A stretch of DNA of 48,804 bases from CAVXYG01 sp963766005 (GTDB lineage Bacteria > Actinomycetota > Actinomycetes > S36-B12 > GCA-2699445): positions 1 to 48,804 of the forward strand of contig CAVXYG010000020.1 in assembly GCA_963766005.1 (NCBI GenBank), read 5' to 3'. A program made the translations under genes and the position numbers. Positions 7,731 to 14,663 of this stretch are shown here, piece by piece (position 1 is the first letter of the stretch; every line of letters begins with the position of its first letter). The notes below the pieces were generated by a model. The model was not told where the DNA came from and made no database searches. It was given only the letters and a program-made list of their open reading frames with translations.

Positions 7731-9110
7731 ATGAGCGATCGCGTCGAGTCTGTCGTCAACCTGAGCAAGCGGCGCGGGTTCGTCTACCCGTCCAGCGAGA
7801 TCTACGGCGGCACGAGGTCCGCATGGGACTACGGTCCGTTGGGCGTGGAGCTGAAGGAGAACGTCCGGCGCCAGTGGTGGCAGGCGGTGGTGCGGGGCCG
7901 CGACGACGTTGTCGGGCTGGATTCGTCGGTCATCCTCGCCCCGCAGGTCTGGGCGGCTTCGGGCCATCTGGACGCGTTCGTCGATCCGCTGACCGAGTGC
8001 AAGCAGTGCCACCGCCGCTTCCGCTCCGACCAGTTGATCGAATCCTTCGAGGAGCGCAAGGGCCGCGCTCCGGAGGGCGGGCTGGCGGAGGTGCCGTGCC
8101 CCAATTGCGGGACCAAGGGGCAGTTCACCGAACCGCGGGACTTCAACGGCCTGCTCAGCACCCACATCGGTCCGATCCAGGACGAGGGCAGCGTGCACTA
8201 CCTGCGCCCGGAGACCGCGCAGGGGATCTTCGTCAACTACGCCAACGTCCAGGGCACGGCGCGGATGAAGTTGCCGTTCGGCATCGGGCAGACCGGCAAG
8301 AGCTTCCGCAACGAGATCACGCCGGGCAACTTCATCTTCCGCACCCGCGAGTTCGAGCAGATGGAGATGGAGTACTTCGTCGTCCCCGGCACCGATGAGG
8401 AGTGGCACGACTACTGGTTGCAGCAGCGCTGGGACTGGTACGTGGATCTCGGCATCGATCCAGACAACCTGCGGTTGTACGAGCATCCGCAGGAGAAGCT
8501 GTCCCACTACTCCAAACGGACCGTGGACATCGAATACCGCTTCCAATTCGGCGGCTCCACCTGGGCCGAGCTGGAGGGGATCGCGAACCGGACCGACTTC
8601 GACCTGAAGACCCACTCCGAGCACTCCGGGGTGGATCTGTCGTACTTCGACCAGGCCGCCGGCGAGCGGTTCGTGCCCTACGTCATCGAGCCGGCGGCCG
8701 GGCTGACGCGAGCAGTGCTGGCCTTCCTCCTGGATGCCTACGCTGAGGACGAAGCGCCCAACGCCAAGGGCGGCGTGGACAAGCGGACGGTGCTGCGGCT
8801 TGACGCCCGGTTGGCCCCGGTGAAGGTCGCGGTGCTGCCGCTGTCGCGCAACGAGCGATTGTCGCCGAAGGCCCGCGACCTCGCGGCGCAGCTGCGCAAG
8901 CGCTGGAACATCGAGTTCGACGACGCCGGGGCAATCGGCCGTCGCTACCGGCGCCAGGACGAGATCGGCACGCCCTACTGCGTCACCGTCGACTTCGACT
9001 CGCTGGACGACCACGCCGTGACGGTCCGCGACCGCGACACGATGGCGCAGGAGCGAATCGGGATCGACCGCATCGTGGACTGGCTCGCGCCGAAACTGCC
9101 GGCCTGCTGA
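7731..9110 (+). CDS. glyS: Glycine--tRNA ligase
   Basis: A 459-residue class II alpha2-type glycyl-tRNA synthetase. The N-terminal catalytic core includes KRRGFVYPSSEIYGG and WDYGPLGVELKENV. A zinc-binding insertion has CKQCHRRF and CPNCG. Motif 2 region FRNEITPGNFIFRTREFEQMEMEYF and the C-terminal anticodon-binding domain (KVAVLPLSRNERL to the end) follow. ATG 7731 gives the standard MSDRVESVVNLSKRRGF N-terminus; an ATG at 7698 is in frame but adds an atypical extension. Length and order match actinobacterial GlyS. Confidence 0.96.
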   Translation: MSDRVESVVNLSKRRGFVYPSSEIYGGTRSAWDYGPLGVELKENVRRQWWQAVVRGRDDVVGLDSSVILAPQVWAASGHLDAFVDPLTECKQCHRRFRSDQLIESFEERKGRAPEGGLAEVPCPNCGTKGQFTEPRDFNGLLSTHIGPIQDEGSVHYLRPETAQGIFVNYANVQGTARMKLPFGIGQTGKSFRNEITPGNFIFRTREFEQMEMEYFVVPGTDEEWHDYWLQQRWDWYVDLGIDPDNLRLYEHPQEKLSHYSKRTVDIEYRFQFGGSTWAELEGIANRTDFDLKTHSEHSGVDLSYFDQAAGERFVPYVIEPAAGLTRAVLAFLLDAYAEDEAPNAKGGVDKRTVLRLDARLAPVKVAVLPLSRNERLSPKARDLAAQLRKRWNIEFDDAGAIGRRYRRQDEIGTPYCVTVDFDSLDDHAVTVRDRDTMAQERIGIDRIVDWLAPKLPAC

Positions 9111-9138
9111 TCGGTCCACTCCGGCCCAGTCCCGCCCG

Positions 9139-10071
9139 TCAGGCGCTCTTCGCCGTCCGTTTCGTCGGCGTCTTCTTCGCCGCACGCTTGCGGGGAGCAG
9201 GAGCGCTGCCCTGCTGCTTGCCAGGCTTGCGGTCGGTGGATCTCGCAACGGCGCGCTTGGTCGGCGGGGCGGCCGCGGCATCGTCCCCGCCGGCCTTGGA
9301 CGTGCGCGCAACGGACGCCTGCAGCGCAGCCATCAGGTCCACGACCGCGCCGGTGCTGGCTGCCTCGCCCTCCTCGGGGAGGGGGATGCCCTCACCGCCG
9401 GCGAGTTTGGCGTCGATGAGCTGCAGGATCGCCTCGCGGTACTCGTCGGCGTAGTGCTCCGGCACGAAGTCGCCGCTCAGGTTCTCGATGAGCGACTGCG
9501 CCATCTGCAACTCCTGGGGCCGGATCTCGACGTCCTCGCTGAGGAACTCGAACTCCGGCTCCCGCACCTCGTCGGGCCACAGCATGGTCTGCAGGACCAT
9601 GACGCCGTCGTGGATCCGTAGGGCGCCGAGCTGTGTGCGCTGCCGGATGGCGATCTTCACCACGGCGGTTCGCTCCGTCGACTCCAGGGACTGACGCAAC
9701 AGCACGTAGGGCTTCAGCGCCCGGCCATCCGGTTCGAGGTAGTAGGACTTGTCGAACAGGATCGGGTCGACCTGCTCGTTGGGCACGAACTCCAGGACCT
9801 CGATCTCCTTCTTCGGCCCGGCCGGCAGCTCCTCGAACTCCTCAGGCGCGAAGACGATCCGCTGGCCCGCGGCGTCCTCGTACCCCTTGCCGATGTCGCG
9901 GTAGGCGACCTCGGCGCCGCAGACCGTGCATACCCGCTTCATGCGGATCCGGCCGCCGTCAGCGAGGTGCACCTGGTGGAAGCGCACCGTGTGGTCCTCG
10001 GTTGCCGCGTACATCTTGACCGGCACGTTGACCAGCCCGAAGGCCAGAGAACCGGTCCACATGGCACGCAT
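9139..10071 (-). CDS. ku: Non-homologous end-joining protein Ku
   Basis: A 310-residue bacterial Ku that forms a homodimeric ring on DNA ends and recruits LigD. The core begins MWTGSLAFGLVNVPVKMYAATEDHTVRFHQVH. It also contains RVCTVCGAEVAYRDIGKGYE and LFDKSYYLEPDGRALKPYVLLRQSL. The last ~60 residues form a Lys/Arg/Ala-rich tail (TKRAV, RKRAAKKTPTKRTAKSA), the extended C-terminus that in mycobacterial and other Ku proteins promotes DNA binding and bridging. It is divergent from ligD across only 17 bp. A CATCCT -10 box 6 nt before ATG suggests a leaderless mRNA. Confidence 0.96.
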   Translation of the reverse strand: MRAMWTGSLAFGLVNVPVKMYAATEDHTVRFHQVHLADGGRIRMKRVCTVCGAEVAYRDIGKGYEDAAGQRIVFAPEEFEELPAGPKKEIEVLEFVPNEQVDPILFDKSYYLEPDGRALKPYVLLRQSLESTERTAVVKIAIRQRTQLGALRIHDGVMVLQTMLWPDEVREPEFEFLSEDVEIRPQELQMAQSLIENLSGDFVPEHYADEYREAILQLIDAKLAGGEGIPLPEEGEAASTGAVVDLMAALQASVARTSKAGGDDAAAAPPTKRAVARSTDRKPGKQQGSAPAPRKRAAKKTPTKRTAKSA

Positions 10072-10088
10072 AGGGCCAGGATGGTCCT
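10072..10088. promoter_or_regulatory. Bidirectional ku/ligD promoter
   Basis: The 17-bp spacer contains CAGGAT (10077-10082, plus strand) 6 nt before the ligD GTG, and CATCCT (10083-10078, minus strand) 6 nt before the ku ATG. The two -10 boxes therefore occupy almost the same bases and sit inside the inverted repeat CAGGA-tgg-TCCTG. Both genes would be leaderless. There is no room for separate core promoters, so initiation in the two directions should be mutually exclusive on one DNA molecule. Confidence 0.5.
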
Positions 10089-11939
10089 GTGAGACCCATG
10101 CTCGCCACCCCTGGCGCGCTTCCGCGAGCTCCCGGGTGGGTGTTCGAGGTGAAATGGGACGGCATGCGCGTCCTGGCCCGGATCGGCAACGGTCGGGTCC
10201 TGCTGACCAGCCGCAACGGCAACGACGCCACCGCGACCTTCCCCGAGTTCGCCGCCCTGGCGGCCCTGGAACACGATGCGGTGCTCGACGGCGAGGTGGT
10301 GTGCTTCGACGACCACGGGCGGCCGTGCTTCGCCCGGCTCGCGGAGCGGATCGGCGTGACGGATCCGCGGCGGGCGCGACGCCTGGCGGCCTCCGCGCCG
10401 GCGACGTACGCGGTCTTCGACCTGCTGGCGCTCGACGGGGAGGACACGACAGGTCGGCCGTTCGCGGAGCGTCGCGGACTGCTCACCGGGCTGACCTTGC
10501 CGTCCGGCCCGTTCGTCGTCCCCGACACCTTCGACGACGGGGAGGCCCTCTGGCTCTCCACCGAGGAGCAGGGGCTGGAGGGCGTGATCGCCAAGCGGCT
10601 CGACGCGCCCTACCGGCCGGGCGTGCGCAGCGGCGCCTGGATCAAGCGATCGCATCGGTCCGCCACCGACGCGATCGTCGTGGGTTGGCGTCCGGCCTCC
10701 GGTCCCGGCGTGGCATCCCTGGTCGTGGCATCGGTCGGCGCGGACGGTGCGCTGCGGTATCGGGGCACTGCGGGATCGGGCATCTCCGCCGCCATGGGCC
10801 GCCAGCTGCATCGGGCGCTGCGAGCCGCGCCGTCGCCGGTTCCGGTCGTCGGGCTGGCCGAGCACGCTCACCGCCTCGCCGAGGCCGGTTTCGTCTGGGC
10901 GCAGCCGGGTGTCGTGGTCGAGGTGCGGCATCTCGGGACCACCGCCGCGGGGCGATTCCGCCAGCCCGTCGTGGCGCGACTCCGGCCGGACCTGGCCGCC
11001 GCGGAGATCGGGGCCGTGCCCGCCGGCGAGCAGGACGGGGCTGGCGAGCCGGCGTTTCCGGCGGGCGGCGATGCCGAGCCGGTGACCGCGGCCGTCGGTG
11101 GTCGCGCGCTGCGCCTGAGCCACCTCGACAAGGTCCTCTATCCCGCGACCGGCACGACCAAGGCCCGGGTTCTGGAGTACTTCTCCGCGGTGGCGCCGAT
11201 GCTGCTGCACCTGGCGGCCGGTCGGCCGATCACTCGGCGGCGCTGGCCCGACGGGGTGGCGGCACCGTCGTTCTTCGAGAAGAACCTGCCGGCCTGGGCG
11301 CCGGAGTGGATCGGTCGCGCGACGCTGCCGGCGGGCAAGGGCCCGATCACGTTCCCCGTCCTGCAACCGGAGGACACCGCGGCCCTGATCTGGCTGGCCG
11401 CCCATTCCGCGCTGGAGCTGCACACTCCCCAGTGGCGGATCGGCGGGGACGGCCGGCCGCAGCCGCCGGACCGGCTGGTCATCGACCTCGATCCGGGTCC
11501 CGGTGCCGGGCTGCACGAGTGCGGGGTGGTTGCGCTGGTGGTGCGGCGGTTGCTGGCGATCCAGGGCCTGCAGTCCCATGCCGTGCTGTCGGGCAGCAAG
11601 GGCCTGCACGTGTATGCCGCGCTGCCCTCTGCGGAGCGCGGGGCAGACGAGGTGACGGCCGAGGTGCGGCAGATCGGAGCCCGTGCGGCGGCCGAGCTGC
11701 CCGATCTGGTGGTCCTCACCATGGCCAAGCAGGCACGGGTGGGGAAGGTATTCCTGGACTGGAGCCAGAACCGGGCGGCGAAGACCACGCTGGCGCCCTG
11801 GTCGCTGCGCGGCACCGACCGGCCCTATGCCGCGCTGCCGGTGTCGTGGGACGAGGTCGCCGGCGGGCAGCTGCAGCAGGTGATGCTCGATGAGGCGCTG
11901 GAGCGACTGCGGGGGGCAACCGTCCCCGCACCCTGGTGA
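10089..11939 (+). CDS. ligD: LigD-type ATP-dependent DNA ligase–polymerase (LIG-POL)
   Basis: A 616-residue NHEJ ligase. Residues about 1-300 are an ATP-dependent ligase domain: nucleotidyl-lysine motif FEVKWDGMR near the start, VLDGEVVCFD, EGVIAKRLDAPYRPG, then the OB-fold. Residues about 335-616 are the primase/polymerase (POL) domain with SHLDKVLYPATGTTK, FFEKNLP, VIDLDPGPG (metal-binding Asp pair) and SGSKGLHVY. No 3'-phosphoesterase domain is present, and the LIG-POL order differs from mycobacterial POL-PE-LIG. The start is GTG 10089; ATG 10098 is an alternative. It is paired with divergent ku. Confidence 0.94.
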   Translation: MRPMLATPGALPRAPGWVFEVKWDGMRVLARIGNGRVLLTSRNGNDATATFPEFAALAALEHDAVLDGEVVCFDDHGRPCFARLAERIGVTDPRRARRLAASAPATYAVFDLLALDGEDTTGRPFAERRGLLTGLTLPSGPFVVPDTFDDGEALWLSTEEQGLEGVIAKRLDAPYRPGVRSGAWIKRSHRSATDAIVVGWRPASGPGVASLVVASVGADGALRYRGTAGSGISAAMGRQLHRALRAAPSPVPVVGLAEHAHRLAEAGFVWAQPGVVVEVRHLGTTAAGRFRQPVVARLRPDLAAAEIGAVPAGEQDGAGEPAFPAGGDAEPVTAAVGGRALRLSHLDKVLYPATGTTKARVLEYFSAVAPMLLHLAAGRPITRRRWPDGVAAPSFFEKNLPAWAPEWIGRATLPAGKGPITFPVLQPEDTAALIWLAAHSALELHTPQWRIGGDGRPQPPDRLVIDLDPGPGAGLHECGVVALVVRRLLAIQGLQSHAVLSGSKGLHVYAALPSAERGADEVTAEVRQIGARAAAELPDLVVLTMAKQARVGKVFLDWSQNRAAKTTLAPWSLRGTDRPYAALPVSWDEVAGGQLQQVMLDEALERLRGATVPAPW

Positions 11940-11969
11940 GGGATGATTCGGTGTCGCCGACCGCGCCCG

Positions 11970-11975
11970 TACCCT
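11970..11975 (+). promoter_or_regulatory. Leaderless -10 box for methyltransferase
   Basis: TACCCT followed by 6 nt then GTG 11982. No ribosome site is present, consistent with initiation at the GTG. Confidence 0.45.
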
Positions 11976-11981
11976 GGCATC

Positions 11982-12644
11982 GTGGCCGGACACAACCATC
12001 CGATCTTCACGCAGTTGTACCGCCTCGTCGCGCGTCTGGAGGACCGGGGCGAAGTCGGTGCCGCCCGCACGGAGGCCGCGAGCCAGTTGCATGGCCGACT
12101 GCTCATCATCGGGCTCGGGCCCGCGGAGGACTTGCACCACCTCCCGCCCGCGGTGACCGGTGTGGTGGCCGTGGAGCCCAGCGCGTCCATGCGATCGGCC
12201 GCGCGGCACCAGATCGATCGCGCGGCCGCCGACGGCCTCGACATCGTCATGATCGACGCGGTGGGGGAAGACCTGCCGCTGCCGGACGACAGCGTCGACT
12301 CGGTCCTGCTGGCCTACGTCTTGTGCTCCGTCGATACCCCCTCAAGGGTGATGGTCGAGGTGGACCGGGTCCTACGTCCGGGTGGACCGGTCGGCGTGCT
12401 GGAGCACGTGGTCGGCCCAGAGGGAACCTGGGTGCGTCGGTTGCAGCGGCTGGCCGCGCCCTGGTGGCCGTGGGTAGCCGGCGGCTGCCACTGCGACCGC
12501 GACACCAGAGCCGTCCTCGATGCCGCCGGTTTCGCCACCGACAGCGTCCGTCAGGAGAATCTGGTGAACGTGCCGCCGGTCGCTCCGGCCCTCATCGGCA
12601 CGGCCCGCCGGGCGGCGCCCTCGGCTCGCAAGCCCGCGGCGTAG
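11982..12644 (+). CDS. Class I SAM-dependent methyltransferase (METTL7-like)
   Basis: A 220-residue class I methyltransferase. The SAM-binding glycine motif is LLIIGLGPAEDL (about residues 40-51). An acidic residue follows in VVAVEPSASM, then IDAVGEDLPLPDDSVDSVLLAYVLCSV and VLRPGGPVGVLEHV. The later GGCHCDRDTRAVLDAAGF resembles the tail of the METTL7/ubiE-like group. I moved the start to GTG 11982 because TACCCT stands 6 nt before it, although the frame is open from 11943. Substrate unknown; small thiols are one option by family. Confidence 0.82.
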   Translation: MAGHNHPIFTQLYRLVARLEDRGEVGAARTEAASQLHGRLLIIGLGPAEDLHHLPPAVTGVVAVEPSASMRSAARHQIDRAAADGLDIVMIDAVGEDLPLPDDSVDSVLLAYVLCSVDTPSRVMVEVDRVLRPGGPVGVLEHVVGPEGTWVRRLQRLAAPWWPWVAGGCHCDRDTRAVLDAAGFATDSVRQENLVNVPPVAPALIGTARRAAPSARKPAA

Positions 12645-12664
12645 CACGCAGCGGGCCGACCCAG

Positions 12665-12670
12665 CACACT
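12665..12670 (+). promoter_or_regulatory. Leaderless -10 box for dusB
   Basis: CACACT followed by 7 nt and then GTG 12678, without a Shine-Dalgarno site. Confidence 0.42.
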
Positions 12671-12677
12671 GGGAACC

Positions 12678-13820
12678 GTGCCACCGTTGCTGTCGCCGCT
12701 GTCCGCCGGCTCCATCACCGTCGATCCTCCGGTCGTCCTGGCGCCGATGGCCGGCATCACCAATCGGGCGTTCCGGCGGCTGTGCCGCAGCTACGGCGCG
12801 GGGCTGTACGTCTCAGAGATGGTGACCAGTCGAGGCCTCGTGGAGCGGGACGCCGAGACCCTGGATATGGTCCGGTTCCACGCCAGCGAGCAGCCGCGCA
12901 GCCTGCAGCTGTACGGCGTGGATCCGTCGGTCATCGGCGAGGCGGTGCGGATGGTGGCGGGGGAGGGCCTCGCCGACCACGTGGACCTCAACTTCGGCTG
13001 CCCTGTTCCGAAAGTCACCCGCAAGGGGGGCGGCAGTGCGCTGCCATGGAAGGCGGATCTGTTCGAGGCGATCGTCAGCGCCGCGGTCGCCGCCGCCGAG
13101 GGTCGAGTACCGGTCACGGTCAAGATGCGGACCGGCATCGACCAGGAGCACCTCACCTATCTCCGTGCGGGTGAGACTGCCGCGCGCGTCGGGGTCGCTT
13201 GGGTGGCCCTGCACGGTCGGACCGCTGAGCAGATGTACTCCGGCCGGGCCGATCAGTCCTCGATCGCGCGGCTGAAGGAGCACTTGGCCCCGTACGGCAC
13301 CCCGGTCTTGGGCAACGGGGACATCTTCAGCGCCGCCGATGCCGTCGGAATGGTCGAGCGCACCGGGTGCGACGGCGTCGTCGTGGGTCGCGGCTGCCTC
13401 GGCCGGCCCTGGCTGTTCGGCCAACTCGCCGCGGCCTTCGATGGTCGCCCGGTCCCGCCGGATCCGGATATCGAGGGCGTCATCGAGACCTACCGTCAGC
13501 ACGCAGCGCTGCTGGTCGAGGAGTACGGGCAGCAGCGCGGCTGCCGCGAGATCCGCAAGCACCACGCCTGGTACTTCAAGGGCTTTCGGGTGCCGCGCCA
13601 GATCCGGGCCGGGCTCGGACTCGTGGAATCGCTGGCGCAGATCGATGACCTGACCGCGGCGATCGAGCGCGGTCAGCCGTGGCCGGGCGAGCCGGCTGAG
13701 GGGACGCGAGGCCGGGTCGGCCCGCCGCGCCGCGTCGCCCTGCCCGAGGGGTGGCTGGCGTCGCCGTTCGCCGCCGGCGCAGTCGATCCCGCCGCCGAAG
13801 TCGCCACGTCCGGAGGTTAG
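12678..13820 (+). CDS. dusB: tRNA-dihydrouridine synthase
   Basis: A 380-residue FMN-dependent enzyme reducing uridines in the tRNA D-loop. The TIM-barrel opens with PPVVLAPMAGITNRAFRRL and contains VDLNFGCPVPKVTRKGGG, where the Cys is the catalytic acid. VTVKMRTGID, ALHGRTAEQMYSG, VLGNGDIFSAADA and GCDGVVVGRGCLGRPW complete the FMN-binding strands. The helical C-terminus includes REIRKHHAWYFKGF. The last ~50 residues are a Pro/Gly-rich tail. The order around glyS, dusB and ppdK is typical of actinobacteria. The DusB subfamily call rests on overall similarity. Confidence 0.93.
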   Translation: MPPLLSPLSAGSITVDPPVVLAPMAGITNRAFRRLCRSYGAGLYVSEMVTSRGLVERDAETLDMVRFHASEQPRSLQLYGVDPSVIGEAVRMVAGEGLADHVDLNFGCPVPKVTRKGGGSALPWKADLFEAIVSAAVAAAEGRVPVTVKMRTGIDQEHLTYLRAGETAARVGVAWVALHGRTAEQMYSGRADQSSIARLKEHLAPYGTPVLGNGDIFSAADAVGMVERTGCDGVVVGRGCLGRPWLFGQLAAAFDGRPVPPDPDIEGVIETYRQHAALLVEEYGQQRGCREIRKHHAWYFKGFRVPRQIRAGLGLVESLAQIDDLTAAIERGQPWPGEPAEGTRGRVGPPRRVALPEGWLASPFAAGAVDPAAEVATSGG

Positions 13821-14047
13821 ACAGGCCCCCAGCCCCGCCTTCCGATCTGCCGCCACGAGCCGGCAACCGATGGTCCGGGTCTCCGGCGGGTGCCCGGATC
13901 TGCGCCACCGGGGCAGCCAGGCAACCACGGCCATCCGCGATGCACTAGTCCGAACGGGTGAGTCTCGGTGGGCGTGCCACGTGCACGTGCCCGCAGGGTG
14001 CTGACATCATGGTCGCGTCAGCAGCGTCGACCTTCGGAGGCAACACA

Positions 14048-14497
14048 ATGACCACGGACATGTCGGCGGCCCCAGACACGGCCGCCAAGACGAACGGCAC
14101 TGTGCGGGTGCTCGGGATCCTGACCCTGGTGGCGGGTATCGTCCTGATCCTCGGTGGCGCGGGGACCTGGGTCGCGGTGACCACGCAGTTGACCGATGAG
14201 CAGATCACTCTGACCGAGGATGCGCGGTGGTTCGCGGGAGAGCCGGTCGATGGGCCGCTGACCGCCTACTCCATGGCCGATGTCATCAGCACCCACGCAC
14301 TGGAGGCAACCGGCGGGTTGACCTACGCCGAGCTGGATCGCGACGATCCGACCCGGAACACGGCGATGACCGCGTCCTTCCTGCGGGCCTCGCTCTTCAC
14401 CTCGGTGGTCTCCTACGGCGTTGCGGCGATGGCGATGGGCATCGGCTTGACGTTCGCCTTCGTAGGGGCGGCGCTGGTCCGTCTCTCCCGGGCCTGA
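14048..14497 (+). CDS. Small two-TM membrane protein
   Basis: A 149-residue protein with TM segments at about residues 18-40 (VRVLGILTLVAGIVLILGGA) and 118-145 (VSYGVAAMAMGIGLTFAFVG). An extracytoplasmic loop of about 75 residues lies between (TEDARWFAGEPVDGPLTAYSMADVISTHALEATGG). Such actinobacterial proteins are often mislabelled as aromatic-ring-opening dioxygenase LigA, for which there is no support here. GGAGG at 14036-14040 fits ATG 14048. It is followed by a strong terminator. Function unknown. Confidence 0.75.
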   Translation: MTTDMSAAPDTAAKTNGTVRVLGILTLVAGIVLILGGAGTWVAVTTQLTDEQITLTEDARWFAGEPVDGPLTAYSMADVISTHALEATGGLTYAELDRDDPTRNTAMTASFLRASLFTSVVSYGVAAMAMGIGLTFAFVGAALVRLSRA

Positions 14498-14517
14498 CGC
14501 AAGACGCTGGGAAGACC

Positions 14518-14555
14518 GCGAAACCGCCGCTCGCTGCCGTGAGCGGCGGTTTCGC
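14518..14555. terminator. Strong inverted-repeat terminator
   Basis: A perfect 15-bp stem (GCGAAACCGCCGCTC and its complement GAGCGGCGGTTTCGC) around an 8-nt loop starts 21 nt after the stop of the preceding gene. No long T run follows, as is common in high-GC actinobacteria. It isolates ppdK from the upstream gene. Confidence 0.85.
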
Positions 14556-14663
14556 CGTCCCGTCACTGCTCCGCGTGACCATCGGCCCCCTTGGCGACCA
14601 AGGCCCACTGGCATCATGGAAGCGCGGCGGTGCGGCCGTGCGTGTCGATGCGAGGGGATGGCG

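Noticed and set aside
14048..14497. Annotation as aromatic ring-opening dioxygenase LigA
   Set aside because: The protein is a small two-TM protein without metal ligands of a dioxygenase; the name is a propagated error for such sequences.
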